The notes below the pieces were generated by a model that searched no databases, was not told where the DNA came from, and saw nothing but the letters and a program-made list of their open reading frames with translations. From JAHQVK01 sp036788295 (GTDB lineage: Bacteria; Myxococcota; Kuafuiibacteriia; Kuafuiibacteriales; Kuafuiibacteriaceae): DNA of 64,000 bases. Of this stretch, positions 1 through 10,108 are shown one piece after another. The stretch lies in contig DAIQNR010000004.1 of NCBI GenBank assembly GCA_036788295.1, positions 62,001 through 126,000 of the forward strand, written 5' to 3'. The translations under genes were made by a program, and so were the position numbers. How positions within the stretch are numbered: position 1 is the stretch's first letter; each line of letters starts with the position of its first letter.

Positions 1-2
1 AA

Positions 3-1229
<1,227 letters not shown>

Positions 1230-1278
1230 CCCAGCAAAGGGACTGCGGATTGAGGCCGCCCGTGCTACGCACCGCAGC

Positions 1279-2586
1279 ATGACGACGGGCGCGCGGCACG
1301 ACAGCCGCCTCCGTGTTCTCGTGCTCGCCCTGGCCGGCCCCGCCTGCCTCGGGAGCCTATCCGACGAAGAGAAGGCTCGCTTCTTCGACGTTGGGGTTTT
1401 CGACCTGGGCGGCCCGGCTTGCCCCGACGTCGTCGCCGAGATCCTCTCGAACACCGCGGCGGGCGGGTGCGCGAGCGCCGGGTGCCACCCGGCCGGAGGC
1501 GCGCTCGACCTGGAGAGCCCCGGCGTTTTCGACCGCCTCGCCGGCACCCCGTCCCCGACGTGCTCGGGCGAGCTCTGGGTGGACCCAGACCGCCCGGACG
1601 AGTCTTTCCTCTACACGAAGCTCCTCGCCTCCCCTCCCTGCGGAAACCGGATGCCGCTCGGCGGCAATCCGCTCTCTTCGGAGCAGATCGGGTGCGTGCT
1701 GTCGGCGATCACCGCCGCGGTGCGGCCCGACGCCCCCGACGCGGGCGCAGGGGACGCTACGACCGGCGACGCCGCGACCGGCGACGCTGGGGACGCGGGC
1801 TCCGGGCCGTGCCCCGACGTCGTCGCGACCCGGATCTCGAGGACGACCCCGGGCGGCTGCGCGGTCGGGGGCTGCCACGCCGCGGGGAGCAGCCTCGACC
1901 TGGCGAGCCCGGGGGTGCTGTCCAGGCTGGCCGGTGTCGAGTCGCAGAGCTGCCCTGGGGAGGTCTACGTGAGCCGAGAGCGGCCGGCTGAGTCGCTCCT
2001 GTACACGAAGCTGCTGCCTGGTCCGCTGTGCGGGACCCGGATGCCGCTCGGCGCCGAACCGCTTCCCGCGAGCGAGATCGCGTGCGTGCTCGAGGCGATC
2101 GAAGCGCTCGGAGAGGAGCCTGGCACCGAGGCCGATTTCGAAGCGGAGGCGATGAGCCTTCAGGCGCCGATCGTCATCGCGCAGGATCCGGGCGCGTCGG
2201 GCGGCTCCTACATCGTCCTCGATTCGGAGACCTCGTTCGAGGCGCCGGACGCCTCCCGCACCGGCAGCGCCACCTACCGCTTCCGGCTCGGCCAAGCCGG
2301 CCAAGCGCGGATCTTCGCCCGCGTCCGCAGCTTCGCCGACGATTCGGACTCGGCGTGGGTCCGGATCGGAGACGGCGCGTTCGTTCGCTGGAACGACGTG
2401 GGAGGCAGCCAGCGCGACGCCTGGATCTGGGAGCAGGTCTGGAACAGCGACGCCGCCAACGCCCCGCTCGTGGTCGAGCTCTCGGCGGGCGAGCACCGGC
2501 TCGAGGTCGTCGGGCGAGAGCGCAACTTTCAGATGGACCGCTTCATCGTGACCGTGGACCCGAACTTCACTCCGCCGGCGAACTGA
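1279..2586 (+). CDS. Exported protein with two cytochrome-like CX4CH repeats and a C-terminal carbohydrate-binding-like domain
   Basis: 435 residues. A hydrophobic N-terminus (residues 11-24, ending LALAGPACLG) suggests export, possibly as a lipoprotein with a poor lipobox. Two near-identical units follow (about 48-146 and 178-275). Each has CPDVV, a CX4CH motif (C64..C69-H70, CASAGCH; C194..C199-H200, CAVGGCH), a LYTKLL segment and C-G-x-R-M-P-L-G with M125 or M255, the layout of class I cytochrome c with a widened haem motif. They are joined by a Gly/Asp/Ala/Thr linker. Residues 300-435 resemble the C-terminal beta domain of some glycosidases (SAWVRIGDG, LSAGEHRLEVVGRE). Haem attachment is not proven. 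The 3' end overlaps the convergent SCO gene by 20 bp. Confidence 0.75.
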   Translation: MTTGARHDSRLRVLVLALAGPACLGSLSDEEKARFFDVGVFDLGGPACPDVVAEILSNTAAGGCASAGCHPAGGALDLESPGVFDRLAGTPSPTCSGELWVDPDRPDESFLYTKLLASPPCGNRMPLGGNPLSSEQIGCVLSAITAAVRPDAPDAGAGDATTGDAATGDAGDAGSGPCPDVVATRISRTTPGGCAVGGCHAAGSSLDLASPGVLSRLAGVESQSCPGEVYVSRERPAESLLYTKLLPGPLCGTRMPLGAEPLPASEIACVLEAIEALGEEPGTEADFEAEAMSLQAPIVIAQDPGASGGSYIVLDSETSFEAPDASRTGSATYRFRLGQAGQARIFARVRSFADDSDSAWVRIGDGAFVRWNDVGGSQRDAWIWEQVWNSDAANAPLVVELSAGEHRLEVVGRERNFQMDRFIVTVDPNFTPPAN

Positions 2587-3160
2587 TCGCGGCGCCGAGC
2601 GCGGCGGCGATGTCGGCCGGCGGCGTCCCGTGGGGCAGCTGGTCGAACACCGTCCCGTCGGGCCGAAGCACGAACAGCTGGGTCGAGTGGTCGATGAGGT
2701 CGCCCATCGCCGACCCCGCCGCCACCCGGCGAGCGAACACGCCCCAATCGGCCAGCACCGGGGCGAGCGAGTCCTCGGAGAGAACCCCGCCCCGAAACCG
2801 GGGGTGAAAAGCGGCGGCGTAGCGTCCGATTCGCGGGGGCTCGTCGCGCGCCGGATCGACGCTCACGAACAGCGCGGTCGCGCGCTCGGCGAGCGCCGGA
2901 TCGATCCGAAACGCGGCGCCGAGCGCTCCCAAGGTGGAGGGGCAGATGTCGGGGCAGGCGGTGTAGCCGAAATAGAGCGCCAACGCCCGCCCGCGAAGGT
3001 CGGACAGCGAGAGCGACCCGCTCGACGTCCGCACCGAAAAATCGCCGTAGCTCGGACGTTCCTCGCCCCCGGGCCACAGCAAGGCCCCCACGATCCCGAG
3101 GCCCAGGAGGACCCCGAGCCACCGCCAAACGCCCCCAAAGAGGCGCCGGACGGGCCTCAC
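2567..3160 (-). CDS. SCO1/SenC-family copper chaperone
   Basis: 197 residues. A membrane-anchored thioredoxin-fold protein of the family that delivers copper to the CuA site of cytochrome c oxidase. Visible: one N-terminal membrane helix (WLGVLLGLGIVGALLW), the CXXXC copper motif in TACPDICP, and the distal copper-ligand His in DLIDHSTQLFV. The start chosen is a GTG at 3160, which overlaps the stop of the upstream gene as GTGA, so translation is probably coupled. The same frame is open for another 140 codons upstream, but that stretch lies antisense-in-frame over the neighbouring gene and shows no domain. It is the last gene of a copper/oxidase-assembly cluster with the next two entries. Confidence 0.92.
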   Translation of the reverse strand: MRPVRRLFGGVWRWLGVLLGLGIVGALLWPGGEERPSYGDFSVRTSSGSLSLSDLRGRALALYFGYTACPDICPSTLGALGAAFRIDPALAERATALFVSVDPARDEPPRIGRYAAAFHPRFRGGVLSEDSLAPVLADWGVFARRVAAGSAMGDLIDHSTQLFVLRPDGTVFDQLPHGTPPADIAAALGAAISSPAE

Positions 3161-3609
3161 GGCGAGGTCTCCACCACGAGAAACGCGGCGGTCCGGTCGG
3201 AGAACAGGACCTCCGCCCGCCACCGCATCTTCTCCTGGTCGCAGGCGGGGAGCCCGGCGATCGCGAAGTGGCCGCCCTCCCCCTCCCGAAAACGCACCCG
3301 AAACAGACCCATGTTCATGTCCTCTCCGGACAGCTCGAGCGCCTCCGGCGCCGTCGTCGCGCGGACCTCGAACCGCAGCCGGCCTCCTTCTATGGCCGCC
3401 ACGGTCAGGCGCACCTCGCCGTCCGGGAAGCGGACCGAGCACGGCCCCCCGGGCAGCGGGCAGTCGAGCGCCTCCGCGTACGGCATCGTCGCCCGCCGAA
3501 TTGCGGTCCGCAGCTGGGGGGCGAGCCACAAAAGCGCAAGCAAAACGGCCGCTCCGCCGATGGCCACCGGCTGGAGCCACCGCCGAGCCGCGGTCCGGTC
3601 AGCGCCCAT
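3157..3609 (-). CDS. FixH-like single-pass membrane protein in the copper-chaperone cluster
   Basis: 150 residues. One N-terminal transmembrane helix (VAIGGAAVLLALLWLAP, about 15-31) is followed by an extracytoplasmic beta-rich domain. The conserved-looking elements CPLPGGPCSVRFPDG, LSGEDMNMGLFRVRF and a C-D-Q-E-K-M-R-W segment resemble the periplasmic domain of FixH-like proteins often found beside SCO genes. The Met-rich MNMG could bind copper, but that is inference. Its ATG at 3609 lies 11 bp inside the end of the PCu(A)C gene and its stop overlaps the SCO start, so three genes appear co-translated. The family assignment is tentative; the gene itself is clear. Confidence 0.72.
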   Translation of the reverse strand: MGADRTAARRWLQPVAIGGAAVLLALLWLAPQLRTAIRRATMPYAEALDCPLPGGPCSVRFPDGEVRLTVAAIEGGRLRFEVRATTAPEALELSGEDMNMGLFRVRFREGEGGHFAIAGLPACDQEKMRWRAEVLFSDRTAAFLVVETSP

Positions 3610-4048
3610 CGGGGGGCGGACCTCGCTCCTTGGGACCGACGACTTGGGCCGTGACCGGCAGCCGGCGCCCGTCGTCGAAGACGAGCGTGAAGGACACCGT
3701 GCTCCCGGCGACGAGCGGGCGCTCGAGGTCGATGAACATGACGTGGAGGCCGCCGGGCGCGAGCGACACCGTCCCCCGCTCGGGCACTTCGATCCGGGGC
3801 ACCGGGCGCATCCGCGCCACCCCTCCCTCGAGGACGTGGGTGTGCAGCTCTACGGTTCGGCAAAAATCGGCCTCGGCCGCGACGAGCGCCGCCGCCGCGC
3901 CCTGATTGACGAGCTGCAGGAACGCGGCGCCGTGGGGAGCCCCGGCGCTGGCGCGGACAACGGCCGCCTCCGCGCGAACCGCGCCCTGCCCGTCGTTCGG
4001 CCGGCTCGGGGTGCACGCGAGGACCGCGAGCAGCGTCCACCTCCTCAT
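3599..4048 (-). CDS. Periplasmic copper chaperone PCu(A)C, lipoprotein
   Basis: 149 residues. Copper(I) chaperone of the PCu(A)C family, acting with SCO in CuA/CuB assembly of cytochrome oxidase. The diagnostic H-X10-M-X21-H-X-M motif is complete: His in ELHTHV, then M in VARM, then L-H-V-M. The start was taken as the ATG at 4048 because it gives a compact lipoprotein signal (MRRWTLLAVLAC). The frame is open 12 codons further to 4084, but that adds a non-signal leader. It is the first gene of the leftward cluster that continues into the FixH-like and SCO genes, and is divergent from the PP2C gene. Confidence 0.9.
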   Translation of the reverse strand: MRRWTLLAVLACTPSRPNDGQGAVRAEAAVVRASAGAPHGAAFLQLVNQGAAAALVAAEADFCRTVELHTHVLEGGVARMRPVPRIEVPERGTVSLAPGGLHVMFIDLERPLVAGSTVSFTLVFDDGRRLPVTAQVVGPKERGPPPDGR

Positions 4049-4100
4049 GCCCCCGGTGGTCGGGCAGGAGACCGACCGAGGCAAGCTCGACCCGCCGTCC

Positions 4101-4129
4101 TTGACTCGACCGTCGGCCGCAGAAACGAT
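4101..4129 (+). promoter_or_regulatory. Candidate sigma-70 promoter of the PP2C gene
   Basis: TTGACT at 4101-4106, a 17-nt spacer, then AACGAT at 4124-4129. The -35 is strong and the -10 weak (3/6). It sits just upstream of the GGGAGG ribosome-binding site and the ATG at 4144, in the only space between two divergent genes. This is a consensus match by eye only. Confidence 0.35.
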
Positions 4130-4143
4130 CGGGAGGCGCCGCC

Positions 4144-4911
4144 ATGAAGCTTCGTTACGCCGGCCTCACTCATGTGGGTATGAAACGCACCCACAACGAG
4201 GACAACATCGCCCTCCTGCCGGAGGAGAGCCTCTACATCGTGGCCGACGGCATGGGCGGCCACGCGTCCGGCGAAGTGGCGAGCCAGATGGCGGTCGAGA
4301 CCATCATGTCCTTCTTCCGGATGACGACCAGGGACGAAGAGGTCACCTGGCCGTTCAAGGAAGAAAAGAACCTCCGCTACGACGAAAACCGGCTGGTGGC
4401 GGCGATCAAGTTCTCGAACCAGCGCATCTACGAAGCGGCGGCCCGTGAGTCCCGGTTCAAGGGCATGGGGACGACGATCGTGACCGCGTTCTTCACCCAG
4501 GGGGGCGCGTACCTGGGCCATGTCGGCGACTCGCGCGGCTACCGCCTCCGCGACGGCGAGATCGAGCTGATCACCGACGATCACTCCCTGCTGAACGACT
4601 ACATCAAGGCCAACAAGCTCACCCCCGAGGAGATCGAGAACTTCCCCCACAAGAACGTCATCGTTCGGGCGCTCGGGATGAAGGACTCGGTGCAGGTGGA
4701 CGTGAACCGGCTCGACCCTCGGCCGGGGGACTTCTACCTGCTCTGCTCCGATGGGCTGTCGGGCATGATCACCGACGACCAGATCCGGGATCTGACGCTC
4801 GCCGCCGATGGCGACCTCGAGAAGGCGTGCGAGGACCTCGTGACCGCGGCCAACGACGCCGGGGGCACCGACAACATCACCGTGGCGCTGGTGCAGTTCC
4901 TCGGGACCTGA
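4144..4911 (+). CDS. PP2C-type Ser/Thr protein phosphatase
   Basis: 255 residues, the usual size of a stand-alone bacterial PP2C (Stp/PrpC type), a metal-dependent cytosolic phosphatase opposing Hanks-type kinases. All metal-binding motifs are visible: MKRTHNEDN, LYIVADGMGGHASGEVA, GMGTTIVTAFF, LGHVGDSRGYRL, LLCSDGLSGMI and GGTDNITVALV. There is a good Shine-Dalgarno (GGGAGG) 6-11 bases before the ATG. The converging neighbour, ending only 5 bp away, is a Ser/Thr kinase, a natural enzymatic counterpart, though they are on opposite strands and not one operon. The PP2C call is very secure; the substrate is unknown. Confidence 0.95.
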   Translation: MKLRYAGLTHVGMKRTHNEDNIALLPEESLYIVADGMGGHASGEVASQMAVETIMSFFRMTTRDEEVTWPFKEEKNLRYDENRLVAAIKFSNQRIYEAAARESRFKGMGTTIVTAFFTQGGAYLGHVGDSRGYRLRDGEIELITDDHSLLNDYIKANKLTPEEIENFPHKNVIVRALGMKDSVQVDVNRLDPRPGDFYLLCSDGLSGMITDDQIRDLTLAADGDLEKACEDLVTAANDAGGTDNITVALVQFLGT

Positions 4912-4916
4912 GGCGC

Positions 4917-6626
4917 TCAACCGGGCGCCAGAAAGAGCACCCGGGCGAGCAAGAGGCCGAGCACCAGGCCGAGCGCCACGCCGGACATGAGCGCCGCCAC
5001 CAGCGCTGCGACCCCGAAACGGGCTGGCTCGGCCACCGGGGCCACGACGACCGGCGGCGTCGGGATCGACGGCGATGGGGTGGGCGCCAGCACACGCCGC
5101 GGCGACAAGCCCGCCGGCTCCACGACGGGGCGGTGGCGGTCGGGCAGGGCCGTCGCCAGCTCGAATTCGGTGACCCTCGAGGACGAAGCCTGAAAAGCGC
5201 CGAGAACCGAAGCTTCCGTCGAGGCCTCGGTCGACTCCTGGCGCGAGATCTCGCTCTCGCCTCTTCGCGACGACGCGGACGGCTGCGGCGGACCGGCTGC
5301 GGCGTCGAGCTGCCATGCGCCTGCGAGCGGCCCGTCCATCGGGACCAGGCTCGGAGCGGGCCCCGGAGCTTCCGATTTCGGGGGCAGGGGCCGAGTGCGG
5401 GCATCGGCGTCGAGCTCTGCGAGCTCGACCAGCGTGTCCGGCGACGCGAGCTCGATGCTGCGCTCCGGGGGCCCAGCCGGCTCGAGCTCGACCCGAAATC
5501 GGGCCGCGAGACTGGTCTCGGTGCCCTCGGTGGCCAAGGAAGGGACCTTCGGGCTCTCTACGAAGTCCGGCTCGGACTCCGCGGCGTCGCCCGGGAACAG
5601 ATCCACGTCGCGGACCGGGCCGGCACCGAGCGCGGACAGCCAGTCCGGTTGCGCGGGACCGTCGGCGGCGAGGGCGAGCTCGACGGCGCGCCGCCGGGCA
5701 TGGATGACGGCGCCGAAGCGGGCCTCGCACAACGCGCCGACCGCCCTCGCGTTTTGGGGGTGCCGGACCTCGTCCAGATAGTTGCGAAGAGCGTCCCCCA
5801 TCTCGAGGGCGGTCTGGAAGCGGCGCCCGAGCCGAGGCTCGAGAGCCCGGGCGCAGATGTCATCGAGCGCCGCGGGGACGTCTGGGACCACGGAAGACAG
5901 CCGCGGGACCCGCCGCCGAAGGATGAGCTCCGCGACCTGCTCCGGAGAGTCTCCGCGGAACAAGCGCCGGGCGGCGAGGCACTCGAAAAGCACGATCCCC
6001 AGGCTGAACACGTCGCTGCGCCGGTCCACATCTCCCCCGGCGATCTGCTCGGGGGACATGTACGAGAACTTGCCTTTCACCACCCCGGCCCGGGTCGGGT
6101 CCCGTCCGGTCTCCGCCTTCGCGATCCCGAAGTCCACCACCTTCGTCTGGCCCTCGAAGGACACCATGATGTTCTGGGGCGACACGTCGCGGTGAACGAG
6201 GTGGTAGGGCCGCCCGGTGGCGTCGCGCAGCTCGTGGGCGTGGTGAAGGCCGTCGGAAGCGGCGGCCACGATGGCGGCGACATCGGCCGGAGGCAGGCGC
6301 TGGCCTGCCGTCGCCACCGTGCCGAGGAGATTCCACAACGTCTCCCCGCAGATGTATTCCATCGCGATGTAGTAGAGGCCCCGCACCCGGCCGAGGTCGA
6401 AGATCTGCACGCATGCCGGGTGGGCGAGCCGGGCGGCGAGGCGGGCCTCGTCGAGGAACATGGCCACGAATGCGTCGTCGGCGGCCCGGTCGGGCAGCAG
6501 CGTCTTCACGACGACCGCCCTTCGAAATCCCTCGAGGCCGGGCTGCCGAGCGAGAAAGATGTTCGCCGTTCCGCCCGTGGCCAGGCGGGCGAGGACCTCG
6601 TACCGACCGAACGCCCTGGCCTCCAT
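4917..6626 (-). CDS. Hanks-type Ser/Thr protein kinase with C-terminal membrane anchor
   Basis: 569 residues. The kinase domain is about residues 8-275: Gly-rich loop LATGGTANIFLA, catalytic Lys in RAVVVKTLL, LVHRDVSPQNIMV catalytic loop, VDFGIAKAE Mg-binding motif, YMSPEQ in place of APE, and DVFSLGIVLFE. The HRDVSPQN form is the common myxobacterial subtype. Residues 300-510 are a low-complexity Pro/Ala/Glu-rich linker. A single helix follows near the C-terminus (GVALGLVLGLLLARVLFL), with almost nothing beyond it, so there is no large extracellular sensor domain. The ATG at 6626 begins 15 bases before the domain. Converges on the PP2C gene with a 5-bp gap. Confidence 0.93.
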   Translation of the reverse strand: MEARAFGRYEVLARLATGGTANIFLARQPGLEGFRRAVVVKTLLPDRAADDAFVAMFLDEARLAARLAHPACVQIFDLGRVRGLYYIAMEYICGETLWNLLGTVATAGQRLPPADVAAIVAAASDGLHHAHELRDATGRPYHLVHRDVSPQNIMVSFEGQTKVVDFGIAKAETGRDPTRAGVVKGKFSYMSPEQIAGGDVDRRSDVFSLGIVLFECLAARRLFRGDSPEQVAELILRRRVPRLSSVVPDVPAALDDICARALEPRLGRRFQTALEMGDALRNYLDEVRHPQNARAVGALCEARFGAVIHARRRAVELALAADGPAQPDWLSALGAGPVRDVDLFPGDAAESEPDFVESPKVPSLATEGTETSLAARFRVELEPAGPPERSIELASPDTLVELAELDADARTRPLPPKSEAPGPAPSLVPMDGPLAGAWQLDAAAGPPQPSASSRRGESEISRQESTEASTEASVLGAFQASSSRVTEFELATALPDRHRPVVEPAGLSPRRVLAPTPSPSIPTPPVVVAPVAEPARFGVAALVAALMSGVALGLVLGLLLARVLFLAPG

Positions 6627-6692
6627 GGGTGAACCCCGCGGGCGGGGACCCGATTGAGCCCGGTCAGTCCGCTCCTGTCAAAGCCGCGGGGC

Positions 6693-7463
6693 TCACCAGT
6701 GGGCGGCGATGGCAGCCCGCGCCGCCACCCGGGCCAGCCCGTCGCCGAGCTCGTTCGCGACCCGGCGCAGCGCGAAGCCGCGGGCGCGCTCCGATTCGGC
6801 CTGCCGATCTCGCCGGACCCGGTGAAAGCGAAACGAAGACACCGTCGAGCTGAGCACCGCGCTCAGGGTCACCGACACCCCAGCGCGGCCGAAGAAGCCC
6901 GAATCGACCGACTCGAGGTCCACCCCGAGCCGGGGGGCTCCCGGCCGGAGGACCACCCCCCGCCGGAGCAGCGCGTCGGCCAGACGACGCTGGGCGTCCG
7001 CTCGTTCGAGCCCTTCGACCCGATCGATCTCGAGCGATACGGCAAGCGGCGCCGAGGCCAGCGAGGGCCGTCGCTCGACGAGGCGCTGCCACACCCGCCA
7101 GGACACGTGCATAGGAAACGGGGCGAGGCTGTCCCACGCCTCGAGCACGGCCTCCCTGCTGGCCCCCGGCGCGAGCCCTGGCGCCCGGCGGCCGTGGGCG
7201 TTAAGCCAATCGATGAGGAGCCGGTGTCCGACCGTCTCCCCCGGGTTCGGAGGCGAGGCCAAGAGGGCCTCGATCGCGGCCTTGGCGCCGGCCCCGTCTC
7301 CGGCGAGCTCCGCCTCCACGGCGAGCACCAGGGCCCGGCCGGCCCCACGGGCGTCGAGCGAGGTCGGCCCGGCGTGCGCGAGGCCGAGAAAGAGCGCAGG
7401 GCCCGGTGCGAGCGCGAGGCTGAGCAGCCAAAAGCGCGCGGTGGTCGGCTCGGCGCTCCCCAT
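6693..7463 (-). CDS. Putative exported protein of unknown function
   Basis: 256 residues from the ATG at 7463. This start was chosen because it gives a signal-like N-terminus (LLSLALAPGPALFLGLAHAG, cleavage after AHA); the frame is open to 7559, but the extra 32 residues are charged and signal-free. The mature part is Ala/Arg/Leu-rich and mostly helical-looking, with an Arg-rich C-terminal third (SSFRFHRVRRDRQAESERAR). No family recognised. It lies head to head with the PEGA protein gene at 7587 and upstream of, and same strand as, the kinase at 4917-6626. Confidence 0.6.
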   Translation of the reverse strand: MGSAEPTTARFWLLSLALAPGPALFLGLAHAGPTSLDARGAGRALVLAVEAELAGDGAGAKAAIEALLASPPNPGETVGHRLLIDWLNAHGRRAPGLAPGASREAVLEAWDSLAPFPMHVSWRVWQRLVERRPSLASAPLAVSLEIDRVEGLERADAQRRLADALLRRGVVLRPGAPRLGVDLESVDSGFFGRAGVSVTLSAVLSSTVSSFRFHRVRRDRQAESERARGFALRRVANELGDGLARVAARAAIAAHW

Positions 7464-7586
7464 TCGATGTGCTTCTTCGGCCTCGGCGGCGCCCGCTCGA
7501 CCCGCCGGCTGGTCCACCGTGCCCGTGCGCCCCGGCTCTGAACAGTCGGGAAGCACCAATTCGCCGGCCGCGCCGATGAACTGGGC

Positions 7587-9104
7587 GTGAATCCGGCTCG
7601 GATGTGGTCCGCCCTGTTGGGCGGGGTCGCCCTATGGGGCGGATGGACACCGCTCGCCGCCGCCGGACCCGAGATCCGGGCGACGGCCGGGTTTGCGCTC
7701 GGCGTCGATCCTTCGGGGCAAAAGCCGGCGGCAATGGCCGACGCGCTGCTCAGGACCAAGGTGGCGGCGGCGCCGAAGCTGCGCTGGGTCGAGCCAGCCC
7801 GGGTCCTGTCCGGGGACCCGAAGACCCGCGAGGAGGAGACGCTCGAGCGAGCCCGCGCCGCGCTGGCCGATGGGCGGCGGGCCTACGACGCGCTCGCCCT
7901 CGACGACGCGATCGCCCGGCTCGGGCAGGCGGTCAGCCTGTATCAAAGGACAGGTCCGCTGCTCTCGGACGGCAACGAGCTCGAGGCTGCGCTCGCCCTG
8001 CTCGGCTCCGCGCTCGTGCTCCGGGGCTCGGCCGATGAAGCCGAGAGCACCTTCGTCGAGCTGCTGACCCTCGACCCCGGCTTTCAGCTCGGAGAGGCGC
8101 CCCCCGCAGTGGACCGAATCTTCGAGCGCGCGGTCGCCCGGATCGACCAGTCCCCCACCGGCGAAGTCGAGATCTACAGCACGCCGCCGTACGCGGCGGT
8201 GTTCCTCGATGGACGCTTCGAGGGCGTGACGCCGCTGGTCTTGACCGACGTGGTGGCCGGAACCCACTACTTGCGGGTCGAAAAGCTCGGCTACACCATG
8301 TACGGAGCGCCCCTCCAGATCTCGGGCGGACAGCGGGTGACCGCGCAGACCCGACTCTCGTCGCTGGTGCGAGGGGCGGAGCTGCGCGACCTGGCGGCCC
8401 GAGCCGTGGTGGAAGCGGACGGGGACGGCATGGGCGGACACACCCGCGAGCTGGGCCGGCAGCTGCTCGCCGACGTCCTCGTGGTCGTTGCCGTCCACCA
8501 GAGCGGGCAGGACGCCACCTTCACCGGGGCGGTCTACGACGCCCGAACGGGGGCCCGCACCGCGACCGAGCGGGCGGTGCTGTCCGCCGATGCCCAGCTC
8601 ACCGAGCAGCTCGGGCGCTACCTCGACCGCTTGGTGGCGGCGGCGAGCGCGGAAGGGGCCGAACCCCTCCCCAAGGCGGAGGCCCCGGCCAGCGACCAGC
8701 CCTTTGGGCTCGGTCGGGACGGGAAGACCGGGAGCGCGCCGGGGACCGCGAGCGCGCAGACACTCGTCCCGTCCCGGTCGACCTCGAGCGCGGAGATTCT
8801 GGGGTGGACGTTGGTGGGGCTCGGCGGAGCGGCGGTGATCGGCGGCGCCGTCGCCGGCGGGCTCGCGCTCGACGCCCACGACGACTTTCGCCAGACCTCG
8901 CAGCGCTCACCGGACCTCGTTCGCCTGCAGGACCGGGGGCGAACCCTGGGAACGACCGCCGACGTGCTCTATGTGAGCGGCGGCGCGGTGCTGGTCGCCG
9001 GGGCCGCGCTCGTGGTGTGGTCGGGGCTCGAGCGGGGCCCCGTCCGAGCCGGCGTCGCCCCGACCGACGGAGGAGCCATGGTGGGAGCGTGGGGGCAGTT
9101 TTGA
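7587..9104 (+). CDS. Exported PEGA-domain protein
   Basis: 505 residues. N-terminal signal (ALLGGVALWGGWTPLAAA), a helical TPR-like region (about 90-185) that reads as a counting or assembly scaffold, then a PEGA repeat (VEIYSTPPYAAVFLDGRFEG to LRVEKLGYTMYG, about 192-255), a globular region, and two C-terminal hydrophobic helices (LGWTLVGLGGAAVIGGAVAG and YVSGGAVLVAGAALVVWSG). PEGA modules are surface/periplasmic beta domains common in myxobacteria. GTG at 7587 was taken as start; ATG at 7602 is an alternative giving the same signal. The next gene starts over its stop codon. Confidence 0.78.
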   Translation: MNPARMWSALLGGVALWGGWTPLAAAGPEIRATAGFALGVDPSGQKPAAMADALLRTKVAAAPKLRWVEPARVLSGDPKTREEETLERARAALADGRRAYDALALDDAIARLGQAVSLYQRTGPLLSDGNELEAALALLGSALVLRGSADEAESTFVELLTLDPGFQLGEAPPAVDRIFERAVARIDQSPTGEVEIYSTPPYAAVFLDGRFEGVTPLVLTDVVAGTHYLRVEKLGYTMYGAPLQISGGQRVTAQTRLSSLVRGAELRDLAARAVVEADGDGMGGHTRELGRQLLADVLVVVAVHQSGQDATFTGAVYDARTGARTATERAVLSADAQLTEQLGRYLDRLVAAASAEGAEPLPKAEAPASDQPFGLGRDGKTGSAPGTASAQTLVPSRSTSSAEILGWTLVGLGGAAVIGGAVAGGLALDAHDDFRQTSQRSPDLVRLQDRGRTLGTTADVLYVSGGAVLVAGAALVVWSGLERGPVRAGVAPTDGGAMVGAWGQF

Positions 9105-10054
9105 ACCGGTGGAGACATCCAGTCCGGGCGACCGAGCGAGGGGCGCACGAGGGGCGCCGCGCTCCGAAGTCGGCTCTCGGCGGCTGCCTCGAGAACCGCC
9201 GTCGGCCGGCTTTGCTCGCTGGGCTCTTGGCGCTCGGCGGCTGCGCGCTCGTGCTCGACTTCGAGGACCTCGAGGGCCTGCCCTGCCCGTGCGACGACCG
9301 CCACGTGTGCCTCTTGGCGAGCGAACGGTGCGTGCCCCGCGAATCGGTGGACCCGTTCAAGAGCTGCCCCACCGACACCCCGCTGTCCGGCAGCGAGACC
9401 TGCCGGCTCGAGCGCGACGCTACCGGGCGGGTGACCCAGGACTACGTCTGCGCGGCGTTGAATGGGCAGGGCCCGAGGTGCCTCCCGGTGTGTGCGCCGG
9501 TCCCGTATGGCCGCCGGGACGCCGGGCGCCTCGTCGCGAACCGGTGCCCGACGGGCACGACGTGCTGGAGCGTACCGACCGGGGACTCCCCAGCGGGCGG
9601 GGTGTGCTCGGAGGGGATCTGCGAGGAGAGCCCGAACACCTGCCCAGCGACCCAGCGGTGCGCCCGGTTCAACGGAGCCGGGGTCTGCTTCACCGAGTGC
9701 AGCGTGTACGACCGGCCGAGCGGCTGCGGAGCGGACCAGGTCTGCCAGCTCATCGGGCTCGCGAACCTGACCGCCTGCGTCGCCGCCGGCCCCACCCCCA
9801 CCGGCGGACTCTGCAACCAGATCGAAGGCGAGGAGCCGCTCGACGACATGTGCCAGCGCCAGGACACCGGGTCCGTGGTTCGTCCCCTGATCTGCGCCCA
9901 CCCGGACGCGGCCACCGACCGGCGCGACTTCTGCCTCCCGGTGTGCAGCCCCGCCGACGGCAGCGGGTGCCTCCCCGGTGAGCTCTGCCTGCTCGCGCGA
10001 GCGAACGTGTACCCGTCCACCGGCCAGGGGGTGGGCGTGTGCGGTCTTCGCTGA
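9101..10054 (+). CDS. Cysteine-rich putative lipoprotein
   Basis: About 317 residues if read from the TTG at 9101, which overlaps the stop of the PEGA gene; no ATG or GTG occurs in frame before the signal, so the start is uncertain. A lipoprotein signal is clear: RRRPALLAGLLALGGC with a canonical L-G-G-C lipobox. The mature protein is rich in paired cysteines (CPCDD, CLLASERC, CPTGTTC, CGADQVC, CLPVC), the look of disulfide-rich secreted myxobacterial proteins with EGF-like spacing. No enzyme motif. Probably co-transcribed with the PEGA gene. Confidence 0.72.
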   Translation: MNRWRHPVRATERGAHEGRRAPKSALGGCLENRRRPALLAGLLALGGCALVLDFEDLEGLPCPCDDRHVCLLASERCVPRESVDPFKSCPTDTPLSGSETCRLERDATGRVTQDYVCAALNGQGPRCLPVCAPVPYGRRDAGRLVANRCPTGTTCWSVPTGDSPAGGVCSEGICEESPNTCPATQRCARFNGAGVCFTECSVYDRPSGCGADQVCQLIGLANLTACVAAGPTPTGGLCNQIEGEEPLDDMCQRQDTGSVVRPLICAHPDAATDRRDFCLPVCSPADGSGCLPGELCLLARANVYPSTGQGVGVCGLR

Positions 10055-10108
10055 GCCTCAGCACGGGGCTGGGCAGGGCGTCGCCGCTCTGCTATCGGTG
10101 GAGGGTCC

